From DAISJI01 sp964559835 (GTDB lineage: Bacteria; Acidobacteriota; Terriglobia; Terriglobales; Acidobacteriaceae), in assembly GCA_964559835.1 (NCBI GenBank), contig CAZLJE010000006.1:100105-164104 (forward strand): a DNA stretch of 64,000 nt. Reading direction: 5' to 3'. Below the pieces are notes generated by a model that was not told where the DNA came from, did no database searches, and worked only from the letters and a program-made list of their open reading frames with translations. How positions within the stretch are numbered: the first letter of the stretch is position 1; the number at the start of each line of letters is the position of its first letter. Position numbers and translations under genes: made by a program. Shown piece by piece: positions 1 through 8,797 of the stretch.

Positions 1-749
1 GTCGTAGCCGACATTTGCGCGGAAGAACAATCGAGGATCTGCTGACCGTATTGCGCGAGCTTCTCCAGTCCGCCGTCGATCGTCTTTAATTCCGAGTTGA
101 TCAGGTGGAAGAACGTGCGCCGCAGCAGGTAACTGAAACGGGTGAAGGCAACGAGCGCGGGCGGAGAGAAATAGAGATGCTTGGCGGACGCTTTGAGCTG
201 ACGTCCCTGCTGGGCGAGACGGCTCTCCTGGAGTTCGCGCAGGCTGCTGAAGTCGGTAAGGCTGGCGACCCAGCCATCCAGCGGCCGCAGCCATTCCGGG
301 ACATCCGAACCGATCGGGCCGAGGACGGGCGCCAGCACCTCAGCGGCGTCCTCGAAGCACAACTCTCCCTCGGCGAGCGTCGGCGGAGAGCAGACGGCGA
401 AATACTGCACGAGCAGAAAATCAATCTTATCGCGGTCCGACTCGGTCTTCTCGGGCTTCGTGTAATGACGCTCGATGAGCGCCTGGAGCTTCTCCTCGGA
501 AGACGCCACGGAGCTTCCCTGAAGCACTTGCCGGAACTGCGCGACCTGGAGGCGGGCATCGATGGTGTCGAACCACGCCTGCACGCGCGGAAGGAATTCA
601 GAGGTCTGGGCCGTCGCGTCGTCGAGACTCTCGTACGGCGGGGCGTCGAGGCCGAACTGTACCGCCAGCGCTGAATAGATGGGATAGAGCCGGCGCGCAG
701 CACGCCATTTGGCTACTGCACCCGACATGTAAGCACTGGAGGAGGACAT
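1..749 (-). CDS. Unknown protein, C-terminus beyond the window edge
   Basis: The minus-strand frame is open from an ATG at 749 to the left edge, about 249 codons, so the gene is partial. The start is preceded by no strong ribosome site; a second in-frame ATG lies at 728. The protein begins MSSSSAYMSGAVAKWRAARR, is mixed alpha-helical in appearance and has no signal peptide, membrane segment or motif I recognise. It lies upstream of nothing on its strand and follows murJ in transcription order (128 bases apart). Overlapping frames on both strands are shorter and look like shadows. No function is assigned; it is kept because the frame is long, open and has codon use like its neighbours. Confidence 0.6.
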   Translation of the reverse strand, partial: MSSSSAYMSGAVAKWRAARRLYPIYSALAVQFGLDAPPYESLDDATAQTSEFLPRVQAWFDTIDARLQVAQFRQVLQGSSVASSEEKLQALIERHYTKPEKTESDRDKIDFLLVQYFAVCSPPTLAEGELCFEDAAEVLAPVLGPIGSDVPEWLRPLDGWVASLTDFSSLRELQESRLAQQGRQLKASAKHLYFSPPALVAFTRFSYLLRRTFFHLINSELKTIDGGLEKLAQYGQQILDCSSAQMSAT

Positions 750-877
750 GACGATACGCGCGCGACGGGGAAAGCCCCAGTCGACAATACGACGAACCGC
801 TACCGAGCGAAAGCTTACCTAGGTAACGGAGAGGATTCCCGCCGAAATTAGCCGAAAGTACTGGTAGTTTACCGCCA

Positions 878-2530
878 CTAAGGTTGAATTTCCGATACTG
901 GTGACGTGTTTTCGGATACGGCGGTCGGCCGTTTGCGGCGGAACAGGTCACGTAATAGCGCCGAACGAGTAAGCCACAGTCCAGCGGCAACTCCGCCGCC
1001 CCACGTCACGGTCGCAATGGCAAGTGCTTCGAGATCGGCAGCGTGGCTACCCTGCACCGGGATAGCCCGTGCGGCGAAGAGTGCCGCGGCACCGGAAATC
1101 AGCGCTACGAGAAGGGCCTTCGCCAGTTCCCGCCAAGGCAAACCGTTGAGGGGAACCAGCCGCTTCCGATGAAGCAGCCAAGCCAGAACGGCCGTATTGG
1201 CAAAGATGCCGATGTCGGATGCGAGCGCCAGTCCAGCGACATTGAGGGCGTGAAACAACGCCCAATACACAGGCAGAGAGGCGGCGGTAACGATCGTGGC
1301 AGCGACCATCGGCGTCAGAGTGTTGGCCGCTGCGTAAAATGCCCGGGCATAAAGCGCCTGTGCAGACCAGAACGCCAGCGAGACGGCAAACCAGAAGAAG
1401 AGGACGGCAGTCTCCTGCGAGTCGGTGAAGGTGAATCGACCCCGCCGATAGACTAGGTCGATCACGGGCAATGAAGCCGCCATCATCCAGGCGCTGGCCA
1501 GCAGGGCGGCGGCGCTGACGCGGTACACCGACCCGTTCACCTGGGCGGCAAATTCGGACGTCTTTTTCTCGCCCCAGAGGCGAGCGAAAAACGGAAGTGA
1601 TGCCTGGCCTGTCGCCTGCCCGAGCACCGCCATCGGGACTGCGAAGAGACGCTTGGCGTAGTTCAGCCGGGTAATGTCACCGACGCCGTGGGACGCGAAG
1701 AAGCGCAGGATCCAATCGTCGGCGGTGGCGAGAGAAACGCCGAGCATCAGCGGGATCGACAGGCGCACCCACTCGCGAAACGCGGGATTCGCCGTATCGA
1801 ACGAGGGACGATAGCGAATACCGGTACGCGCGGCACCCACCGCGTTCAGCAGGAATGGCCCGAGCATGCACCCAACGAGCGCCCCGACCGCCAGAGAGGT
1901 GATACCGAAACTTCGCGCCCCGAGCACACCCCCGGCAATGATCCCGACGTTGTAGATCACGCCCGTAAATGCCGGAATCAGGAACATGCGACGCGAAAGC
2001 AACACAGCCGAAAGCACGGCGCCTACGTAAAAGAAGAGCTGGGCCGGTAGGAGAATGCGCGTCAAGCTGACGCACAGGTCCAACTGCGACGCTCCAAACC
2101 CGGGGAAGATGGTGCGCTCGATCGGGCGGGTGAAGACCTCCATCAGAACGATCCCCGCGATCAGCACCGTACTCATGACGGTGATGATGACGGAGAACGT
2201 CTTCTCTGCGTCGGCTTCCCGCTTTTCCGACAGGAACCTCGTGTATATGGAAATAAAGGTGATGGAGGCGGTCCCGCCAGCGACGAGGTAATTGAGCCAG
2301 TCAGGGATCGTGAAAGCGGCATTGTAAGCGTCGGTGAGCGGCCCCGCGCCAAATGCCCAGGCAATGTACGCCTCTCTAACGTAGCCGATCACGCGTGAGA
2401 GCATCACCGCCGACATCAGCAGCAGCGTCGCACTGAAGGCGCTGTGCTGGTGCGAAGGACGGAGCTGCCGGAACGCGCGCTGCAGCAGGGTCGGCGAAGC
2501 GCTGCCCGGAGTCTCGGCGGAATTTACCAT
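878..2530 (-). CDS. murJ: Lipid II flippase MurJ (MviN family)
   Basis: This 550-residue polytopic membrane protein is a MATE-like MurJ/MviN family member, which flips the peptidoglycan precursor lipid II across the inner membrane. A soluble N-terminal tail of about 35 residues is followed by the family signature LSRVIGYVREAYIAWAFGAG, then a run of hydrophobic helices consistent with about 14 segments. DAYNAAFTIPDWLNYLVAGG corresponds to the conserved region after helix 1. Length is normal for the family (500-550). ATG at 2530. It is divergent from the YihY-type gene at 2644, so the 113-base gap between them must hold both promoters. Confidence 0.92.
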   Translation of the reverse strand: MVNSAETPGSASPTLLQRAFRQLRPSHQHSAFSATLLLMSAVMLSRVIGYVREAYIAWAFGAGPLTDAYNAAFTIPDWLNYLVAGGTASITFISIYTRFLSEKREADAEKTFSVIITVMSTVLIAGIVLMEVFTRPIERTIFPGFGASQLDLCVSLTRILLPAQLFFYVGAVLSAVLLSRRMFLIPAFTGVIYNVGIIAGGVLGARSFGITSLAVGALVGCMLGPFLLNAVGAARTGIRYRPSFDTANPAFREWVRLSIPLMLGVSLATADDWILRFFASHGVGDITRLNYAKRLFAVPMAVLGQATGQASLPFFARLWGEKKTSEFAAQVNGSVYRVSAAALLASAWMMAASLPVIDLVYRRGRFTFTDSQETAVLFFWFAVSLAFWSAQALYARAFYAAANTLTPMVAATIVTAASLPVYWALFHALNVAGLALASDIGIFANTAVLAWLLHRKRLVPLNGLPWRELAKALLVALISGAAALFAARAIPVQGSHAADLEALAIATVTWGGGVAAGLWLTRSALLRDLFRRKRPTAVSENTSPVSEIQP

Positions 2531-2643
2531 GTGCGGCGATTCTAAAGGATTTTGGCCTGGCTGCTTGCGATTGCGAGGCGATAGGCGTCAACCCGGTAAC
2601 GTTCGAAAACTTCTAATCGGTGACAGTCCCTGGGGAAAGGCGT

Positions 2644-3561
2644 ATGGCGGAAAAGAAGGTTACGAAGAACACGCGGCAGTCACCGTGGAAACTCGGCGGC
2701 TTGGGAACGAAGGAACTCGGACGGCGCGTGGTCGCGGGCATCGACCAGGACAACGTCTTGGATTATGCAGCAGCATTGGCCTACTACTTTTTCTTCGCCC
2801 TGTTCCCGATGATCATGGTGTTGATCGCAATGCTCGGGATCATCGGCGGCGGCAGCCTTGGCAACAGCCTCGTGGACCAAATCACACGAATGATGCCGGG
2901 ATCGGCAGCGACAGTAGTGCACGATACGGTGAAGCACGCGCTCGACAACAGCAGCGGTGGGAAGCTGTCCTTGGGACTGCTGCTGGCGTTGTGGTCGGCG
3001 ACGTCGGGAATGACCGGAATGATAACGGCGCTTAATAACGTGTTCGAAGTTCGCGAGACCCGGTCCATGATCAAAACCAGGGCCATCGCGCTCGGGCTGA
3101 CGATCGGGAACGGCATCATCGTCCTGATTGGAATGGCGTTGCTGCTTTATGGCGGAACGTTCGCCGACCACTTCCTCGGCGGACAGCTGGCGCTGGCCTG
3201 GAAAATCGTCCAGTACCCCCTGGCGATCGCATTCCTGCTGCTGTCGTTTTCGACGATCTACTACTTCGCGCCGAACATCGAACACCCGCATTGGGAGTGG
3301 GTGACGCCGGGTTCGATCGTCGGAGTGTCTCTCTGGCTGATCGCGTCATTCGGATTGCGCGCTTACCTGCACTTCTCCAATTCCTACAACGCCACCTATG
3401 GCGCTCTGGGTGGCGTGATGGTGTTGATGCTGTGGTTCTGGATCACCGGCCTGGCTGTTCTGATCGGTGGCGAGTTCAATTCCGAGATCGAGAAGGCAGC
3501 CGGCGAGAGACAGAAAGAAGCTGCCCGCCGGGAGACGTACTCACAAAGACCGGCTGCATGA
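2644..3561 (+). CDS. YihY/UPF0761 (BrkB-like) inner membrane protein
   Basis: A 305-residue membrane protein of the YihY/virulence factor BrkB family; its molecular role is not established. Visible family features are DYAAALAYYFFFALFPMIMV near residue 40, a central LWSATSGMTGMITALNNVFE segment, and the C-terminal pair of helices with YNATYGALGGVMVLMLWFWI. About six membrane segments are apparent, followed by a charged tail. ATG at 2644 follows GGGGAAAGG closely; a GTG 24 bases upstream would add eight residues. It is divergent from murJ and is followed after 46 bases by the metallo-beta-lactamase/rhodanese gene on the same strand. Confidence 0.88.
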   Translation: MAEKKVTKNTRQSPWKLGGLGTKELGRRVVAGIDQDNVLDYAAALAYYFFFALFPMIMVLIAMLGIIGGGSLGNSLVDQITRMMPGSAATVVHDTVKHALDNSSGGKLSLGLLLALWSATSGMTGMITALNNVFEVRETRSMIKTRAIALGLTIGNGIIVLIGMALLLYGGTFADHFLGGQLALAWKIVQYPLAIAFLLLSFSTIYYFAPNIEHPHWEWVTPGSIVGVSLWLIASFGLRAYLHFSNSYNATYGALGGVMVLMLWFWITGLAVLIGGEFNSEIEKAAGERQKEAARRETYSQRPAA

Positions 3562-3607
3562 GGTGTCCGCCGAAGTGATATAAACTGGCGCTCGCCGGAG
3601 GGGTGCC

Positions 3608-4978
3608 ATGTACTTCGAACAGTTTTACCTGGGCTGCCTGGCCCATGCTTCGTACCTGCTGGGATCGAGCGGCGTGGGAGTCGTAGTCGATCCGCAGCGC
3701 GACGTCGATATCTACGTGAAGGCTGCCGCCGAGCAGGGTCTCAGTGTCGAACACATATTCGAGACGCACCTGCACGCCGATTTCGTGAGCGGACACCGCG
3801 AGCTCGCGGAACGCACCGGGGCGAAGATCTATATCGGCGAAAAGGCGCGTGCGAAGTTTCCGCACGTGCCGGTGACCGACGGAATGACAGTCGAGTTCGG
3901 CGATTCGATGATCCGCGTGCTCGAAACTCCCGGCCACACGCCCGAGAGCATCTGCCTGGTCGTGTACGACAAGCGCACGGACGCGCAGCCTTCATCCGTC
4001 CTGACGGGGGACACGTTGTTCATTGGCGACGTGGGCCGGCCGGACTTGTCGGATACGCACACGCCCCAGCAACTCGCCGCGCTCATGTATGACAGCCTGC
4101 ACCAAAAAGTCATGGCGCTGCCCGACGACGTGAAGGTGTATCCGGCGCACGGAGCGGGATCGCTGTGCGGACGCAGCATGAGCAACGCCCGGTTCTCGAC
4201 CATCGGCCAGGAGCGGCTTACGAATCACGCTCTGCACATCGAGTCGAAGAACGATTTCGTACGTGACATGACGGCGAACCTGCCCCCGCGACCGGCGTAC
4301 TTCGCGCAGGATGCGGCGATCAACCGCGAGGGCGCGCCGGCACTCAGCGAGATGCGCGCGCCGGTGGCGTTGTCGTGTTCCGAGGTGATCCTGGCGCAGG
4401 TCGGCGGCGCCATCGTGCTCGATGTTCGTCCGGCCGCGCACTTCGCGAAAGGACACATTCCGGAAGCAATCAACATCGGCTTTGGCGGACAGCTCGCCTC
4501 GTGGGCCGGGATCCTGCTGGGACTTTCAGCCGTGGTGGTGATCGTCGCCGAATCGGCGGAGCAAGCAGCGGAAACGCAGACACGGCTCGCGCGCATCGGG
4601 ATCGAAGTAACGATTGGCTATCTGCGCGGCGGCATGGAGGCGTGGGTGCGCGCTGGAGAACGGGTCGAAACAGTGCCGCAGATCACGGCGCAAGACCTGC
4701 GCTCGCGGATCGGGGACTTCAAGGTGATCGACGTGCGGCGTGAGAGCGAGTGGCAGGGCGGGCACATCGAGGGAGCCATGTGGCACGCCTTGGACAACTT
4801 CCCTCGCGAGCTGCCGAAGATCGCGAAAGACACGCCCATCGCGGTGCACTGCAAAGGCGGGTATCGGAGTATCACGGCGGCGTCGTTGCTTCAGCGCGCC
4901 GGATTCACAAACGTCACCGACGTGATCGGCGGGTACGACGCGTGGGTGGAGTCACAAGCGGCGGGCGCGAGTCGCTAA
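3608..4978 (+). CDS. Metallo-beta-lactamase/double rhodanese fusion, persulfide dioxygenase-like
   Basis: 456 residues: an N-terminal MBL-fold domain (about 1-230) of the persulfide dioxygenase/glyoxalase II type with ETHLHADFVSGH, GHTPES, TGDTLFIGDVGRPDL and YPAHGAGS as metal-binding blocks, then two rhodanese domains. The second rhodanese (about 360-450) has the catalytic loop HCKGGYRS with its cysteine. The first (about 255-345) has VAESAEQA in the equivalent place and no cysteine, so it is probably inactive. Such fusions act in sulfane-sulfur and sulfide oxidation in the cytoplasm. The start at 3608 has GGAGGGGTGCC just upstream. Function at domain level is secure; the substrate is inferred. 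Confidence 0.88.
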   Translation: MYFEQFYLGCLAHASYLLGSSGVGVVVDPQRDVDIYVKAAAEQGLSVEHIFETHLHADFVSGHRELAERTGAKIYIGEKARAKFPHVPVTDGMTVEFGDSMIRVLETPGHTPESICLVVYDKRTDAQPSSVLTGDTLFIGDVGRPDLSDTHTPQQLAALMYDSLHQKVMALPDDVKVYPAHGAGSLCGRSMSNARFSTIGQERLTNHALHIESKNDFVRDMTANLPPRPAYFAQDAAINREGAPALSEMRAPVALSCSEVILAQVGGAIVLDVRPAAHFAKGHIPEAINIGFGGQLASWAGILLGLSAVVVIVAESAEQAAETQTRLARIGIEVTIGYLRGGMEAWVRAGERVETVPQITAQDLRSRIGDFKVIDVRRESEWQGGHIEGAMWHALDNFPRELPKIAKDTPIAVHCKGGYRSITAASLLQRAGFTNVTDVIGGYDAWVESQAAGASR

Positions 4979-5044
4979 TCACACACGGGGTTGGCACGCG
5001 TCACATACGCATGACTTTCATCACTCTACGATGTCCGGTTCCCA

Positions 5045-5284
5045 ATGAAATTCACAATAGTGAGTGGGATTCGCGACATCGAGGTAATTGCGTCTGGAAG
5101 CGGCGTACGGATCCGTAGGAGGCTCTGGCGCCTCTACGGCCGCGGGAATCGGCGCAAGATGAAGGGCGTAGCTGAAGTGATGTATGCTGACGGCACGCGA
5201 TGGCTATCCGAACTCCATTGGTACGAAGCACACGGGATCGGAAAACGAGAACTCAGGATCAAGTTAGACCCTCGCCTGTTATGA
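5045..5284 (+). CDS. Small basic conserved protein, first gene of an overlapping pair
   Basis: A 79-residue basic protein beginning MKFTIVSGIRDIEVIA, with a run RIRRRLWRLYGRGNRRKMKG and an LHWYEAHGIGKRE motif near the C-terminus. From memory, this type of protein occurs in cyanobacteria and other phyla next to a partner like the following gene; no characterised function is known to me. Its stop overlaps the start of the next gene by four bases (ATGA), the usual sign of translational coupling. There is no strong ribosome site. The pair's size and overlap recall toxin-antitoxin modules, but no toxin fold is recognised. Confidence 0.7.
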   Translation: MKFTIVSGIRDIEVIASGSGVRIRRRLWRLYGRGNRRKMKGVAEVMYADGTRWLSELHWYEAHGIGKRELRIKLDPRLL

Positions 5285-5514
5285 AGAAAATGAAGACTGA
5301 ACGGTTCGTCGTGTGTATCGACAACCGCGGTAATGAAGCCAGTCTGGACATTGGGAAGATTTATCCCGCTGTACGGACCGAAAAGATTGCGCGTGATCAC
5401 GGATTGATCCGAGTCATCGACGAATCTGGAGAGGATTATTTGTTCTCTGCTGATTGGTTTTTCGAAGTGAAATTACCACGCATAGTGCAACAAGCTCTTC
5501 TAAAAGCCCGATAG
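5281..5514 (+). CDS. Small conserved protein, second gene of an overlapping pair
   Basis: A 77-residue protein starting at the ATG that overlaps the upstream stop codon (ATGA at 5281-5284). Key stretch: VVCIDNRGNEASLDIGKIYP then RVIDESGEDYLFSADWFFEV. This looks like a small beta-rich SH3-like fold of the kind annotated only as hypothetical, commonly found beside the partner gene at 5045. An upstream extension to 5200 is possible but would swallow the partner's end and lacks a ribosome site. It ends 30 bases from the convergent gene at 5545. Role unknown; a two-gene module is the reasonable inference. Confidence 0.7.
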   Translation: MKKMKTERFVVCIDNRGNEASLDIGKIYPAVRTEKIARDHGLIRVIDESGEDYLFSADWFFEVKLPRIVQQALLKAR

Positions 5515-5544
5515 GTTTCTTCCCCGCTAGGCCTCTTTATCGCT

Positions 5545-6303
5545 TCAATCCCCGTGCCCGTGTTCCATCTGGCGCCCGACGGACCAGATCGCATCCTGCG
5601 TCTTCTCGTTGGGATAGACGTGGACCATCCAGCCAAACATTTGCGGACGGAACGTCCCGCCCGCCTTGTCGCATTCTTCCTTTGTCCAAATGGAGCCCAG
5701 CAGGCCGAACTTCGGATTCTTGCCGAAGTATTCGCTCTCGCGCCCTTTCGGGGCGGCGCAGAAATTGGTGTGTTCGTGCCACTGCGCGATGCTGAGCGGA
5801 ACGCGTGAATCCAGTTCTTCCATCGAGGAGCGGGCGGGCGCGGTATACATCAGGCCAATAAGCTTCCAGCCATTTTCGCCGGTCTTTTCGTAGAGGAGCG
5901 ACGTCGGATGGTCGGCATCGAAGCCGAACGCAGCCTCGATCGCGTACCGGTAATTCGTGAAGTGGTACATCTTCTGCGGCAGGTTAGGCAGGAAGATCCG
6001 GTAGCCGTCGGCCATGGCTTCGCGGTAATCGGCGTAGCGCTCCATGACCTTGCGGCCGGATTGCACGATTGCGTCGGCGCGCTGCTTTTCGTCGGGCGTG
6101 GGCGACGAGCGCAAGGACGTGAGCTTCATGTGCGGGCCCATGTCGTTGTGTCGATGCTGCATGGCGGGCATCGCGGGATCCATCGCGTCCGGCTGCTGCA
6201 CCTGCTGCGTCGCCGGCGGCATGGAAGACATGTCGTGATGCTGGTGCTGGGCCACGGCGAACACCGCCGCCACCAGCACGATTCCAACGATGTATCGGGC
6301 CAT
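5545..6303 (-). CDS. Secreted His-rich protein of unknown function
   Basis: 252 residues with an N-terminal signal peptide (MARYIVGIVLVAAVFAVAQ) followed by a histidine/methionine-rich stretch (HQHHDMSSMPP, then MPAMQHRHNDMGPHMK) that could bind copper or another metal. The folded part, about 70-250, contains KVMERYADYREAMADGYRIF and GWMVHVYPNEKTQDAIW and is a conserved hypothetical type with no function known to me. It is probably exported to the periplasm. It lies downstream of hemG on the same strand, separated by 84 bases, so co-transcription with the heme genes is possible but not shown. Confidence 0.75.
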   Translation of the reverse strand: MARYIVGIVLVAAVFAVAQHQHHDMSSMPPATQQVQQPDAMDPAMPAMQHRHNDMGPHMKLTSLRSSPTPDEKQRADAIVQSGRKVMERYADYREAMADGYRIFLPNLPQKMYHFTNYRYAIEAAFGFDADHPTSLLYEKTGENGWKLIGLMYTAPARSSMEELDSRVPLSIAQWHEHTNFCAAPKGRESEYFGKNPKFGLLGSIWTKEECDKAGGTFRPQMFGWMVHVYPNEKTQDAIWSVGRQMEHGHGD

Positions 6304-6387
6304 CCCTCACCTCGTGTGCTCTTGGATGAGGAAACCCGGTGGAAGGACGCAAGTCGCGGAAAACCGGGCTCCGGGCTCCGGCGAAAA

Positions 6388-7815
6388 CTAGGGGCGTTTC
6401 GATTCGGCTGTAAGGGCCAGTTCCAGTGCGGATTTCGCGGCGGATTCACCGGAGGCAATGCAGTCAGGCACGCCGATGCCCTGGTAAGCGTTGCCGACCA
6501 GGTACAGTCCGGGATGCGTCGACTGCACCTGCTTGATTCGCTGCACGCGGGCGAGGTGTCCGGAAGTGTACTGGGCCATGGCACGGCGCCAGCGATAGAC
6601 GCGGGCGAAGCGCGGTTCCGCGGTGAGCGACAGGATCTCGGCGAGATTGCGTCGCACCATGTCGATGAGCTCCGAGTCCGGGAGCTCGAGCACGGATTCA
6701 TCGCGGGCGCCGCCGATGAAGCAGCGCAGGATGCCTTTGTCCTCGGGCGCGCGATGCGGGAATTTCACATGAACGAATGTGCAAGCCAACATCCGCCGGT
6801 TCTCGCTGCGGGGGACCAGGAAGCCGAAACCGGGCGGGAGTTTTTGCAGGTCGGCGCGACTGTAGCCGAGATTCACGGTGACGGAAGAGCTGTAGCGGAT
6901 CTGACCCAGCTCGGCGGCGAGCAGGGGGGCGACATTCCCGAGGAGCGTCGACGCGGCAGTCGCGGGAAGAGCCAGGATCACGGAATCGAATTCGCCGGGG
7001 TTCCCTTGCAGCGGCGTAACCAGCCAGCGGTCGGGGGAGCGCGTCAAGCCAACGATCGGATTGTTGGTCTGCGTCGACCCTGACATGAGCATCGGCTCGA
7101 TCGCTTCGACCAACTGTCGCATTCCGTTTTTCAGGGACGTGAACAGGGGACGTGGCTGCGGGTTCGTTGCTTTCGCGGCGGCCATCTGCTTGCGCGAGGC
7201 GAGCATGGCGCGACTGAGGCTGCCGTACTTCTTCTCCATGTCCACGAAGCGCGGCAGGACGGCGGCGGCGCTGAGCTGCGCGGCTTCGCCACCGTAGACG
7301 CCGGCGAGCAGCGGATCGGCCAGGCGGTCTACCATCTCGGGCCCGAAGTGGCGCTCGACCATCTCGGCTACCGTCTCGTCCCTGTCGCTGGCCTGCGGCT
7401 TTTGGAAATATTCGAAGGCCATCCGGATCTTTGCGGGGAGAGAGAACAAGCGCGTGGTGAGGATGGGCGCGATCCTGGTCGGGACCATGAACATCAGGCC
7501 GTCGGGAATGGGTTCGAGACGGCCTTTTACCAGGATGTAGGTCTTGCGCTCGGCGTCGTTCGAGCTGATGAGTTGATCGCCGAGGCCGATGCCGCGGACG
7601 AAATCCAGCCCCCAGGATTTTTCGGTGAGGAACGAATCCGGGCCACCCTCGACGACGCACCCATCGACGTGCTCGGTCAGCAACACGCCGCCAAGACGGG
7701 GAGCGGCTTCGTAGATGCAGTACTCGAGCGGCGCACCGGCTGCGCGGGCGCGCTCCAGCGTGACGGCGGCGCTGAGGCCGCTGATCCCACCGCCGATGAT
7801 GGCGATGCGTTTCAT
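6388..7815 (-). CDS. hemG: Protoporphyrinogen/coproporphyrinogen oxidase, HemY type
   Basis: 475-residue FAD-dependent oxidase that aromatises a porphyrinogen during heme synthesis. The N-terminal Rossmann motif IIGGGISGLSAAVTLE is clear, as is GGVLLTEHVDGCVVEGGPDSFL; the C-terminus has the FAD-binding LYLVGNAYQGIGVPDCIASG. Length is normal (450-480). It closes a minus-strand hemE-hemH-hemG cluster, so the three genes convert uroporphyrinogen onward to heme. Whether it works on protoporphyrinogen or coproporphyrinogen cannot be decided from sequence, and no hemQ is in view. ATG at 7815, no clear ribosome site; a repeat-like stretch of TTATTACTC words separates it from hemH. Confidence 0.93.
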   Translation of the reverse strand: MKRIAIIGGGISGLSAAVTLERARAAGAPLEYCIYEAAPRLGGVLLTEHVDGCVVEGGPDSFLTEKSWGLDFVRGIGLGDQLISSNDAERKTYILVKGRLEPIPDGLMFMVPTRIAPILTTRLFSLPAKIRMAFEYFQKPQASDRDETVAEMVERHFGPEMVDRLADPLLAGVYGGEAAQLSAAAVLPRFVDMEKKYGSLSRAMLASRKQMAAAKATNPQPRPLFTSLKNGMRQLVEAIEPMLMSGSTQTNNPIVGLTRSPDRWLVTPLQGNPGEFDSVILALPATAASTLLGNVAPLLAAELGQIRYSSSVTVNLGYSRADLQKLPPGFGFLVPRSENRRMLACTFVHVKFPHRAPEDKGILRCFIGGARDESVLELPDSELIDMVRRNLAEILSLTAEPRFARVYRWRRAMAQYTSGHLARVQRIKQVQSTHPGLYLVGNAYQGIGVPDCIASGESAAKSALELALTAESKRP

Positions 7816-7834
7816 GAAATCGACGACTTATTAC

Positions 7835-8797
7835 TCATTGCTTATTACTCGTCTGGATGTTCACGATGTGCGATATCGCCCCAGCCTGCGGCTTCGCGAG
7901 CACCGATCGTGCCACGTCCGCGATGGCGGCGCAAAGAGTCGGCGAGTCGTTCAGCGATTCGGCGCGCCACAGCCCCATGGCGTTCTCTTCCGCGAACTTC
8001 TTGAATGCGATGTCGATGTCGTAAAGCACCTCGACGTGGTCGCAGAGGAACCCGATCGGCTGGAGGAAGACACCGCGATGGCCGCCGGCCTTGAGCTTGA
8101 GGATCGTGTCTTCCACGGTCGGACCGAGCCACGGACCGCCCGACATGCCCTGCGACTGGAATGCGAAGGTGTACTGATCGACGCTGAGCGACGGCACTTC
8201 CATCGCGATGAGGTCGGCGGTCTGGCGCGCCTGCTCTGCGTACGGATCTCCGCCTTCGATGGTGCGTTGCGGAACGCTGTGGGCGGTGAAGATCACCGGG
8301 AGCTTGGTTCCGGCCTGATCGTTGGCGCGTTTCCAATCTCGCTCGAGACGCTCGGCGAAGGCTTGAATGAGGAGCGGGTGGTCGTGCCAGTTATCGACGA
8401 ACTCGTACGCGAACTTCGGCTCGGCTTTTTCCAGCGCGGTCCGGTACAGGCCGACGCTGGTGCGCGAATTCTGCGGCGCCAGGCAGATTACCACTGCCTG
8501 TTCTATCCCGTCGGCGGACATCTGCTTCACTGCATCGACGGTGAACGGCCGCCAGTTACGCATGCCCACGTAAGCCGGCAGCCCGAGATTTTTGGACGTG
8601 CCTTCCGCCTGCCTAAGCGTGATCTCCGTCAGAGGCGAGCGGCCGATGAGACCGTAGCGGTGCTGGACCTCCTCGACCACGGGCTGAGGAAGCGGACGTC
8701 CGCTGGTGATGTTGCGCAGGAACTCGGGGACGTCGGCGGGCGAGTCGGGGCTGCCGTGCGCGAGCAGAAGGACCGCCTGCTTGATCCCGGTCTTCAC
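7835..8797 (-). CDS. hemH: Ferrochelatase
   Basis: A 320-residue ferrochelatase, inserting ferrous iron into the porphyrin as a terminal heme step. Family features are VLLLAHGSPDSPADVPEFL at the N-terminus, VIFTAHSVPQRTI (the catalytic histidine region) and FLQPIGFLCDHVEVLYDID with the conserved acidic residues. I start it at the GTG at 8797, which overlaps the hemE stop as GTGA and has GGAG seven bases upstream; a TTG further out would add six residues. The overlap indicates translational coupling with hemE. Confidence 0.93.
   Translation of the reverse strand: MKTGIKQAVLLLAHGSPDSPADVPEFLRNITSGRPLPQPVVEEVQHRYGLIGRSPLTEITLRQAEGTSKNLGLPAYVGMRNWRPFTVDAVKQMSADGIEQAVVICLAPQNSRTSVGLYRTALEKAEPKFAYEFVDNWHDHPLLIQAFAERLERDWKRANDQAGTKLPVIFTAHSVPQRTIEGGDPYAEQARQTADLIAMEVPSLSVDQYTFAFQSQGMSGGPWLGPTVEDTILKLKAGGHRGVFLQPIGFLCDHVEVLYDIDIAFKKFAEENAMGLWRAESLNDSPTLCAAIADVARSVLAKPQAGAISHIVNIQTSNKQ

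Noticed and set aside
105..674. Plus-strand frame at the left edge
   Set aside because: A longer minus-strand frame open to the edge has better amino-acid composition; the plus frame is probably its shadow.
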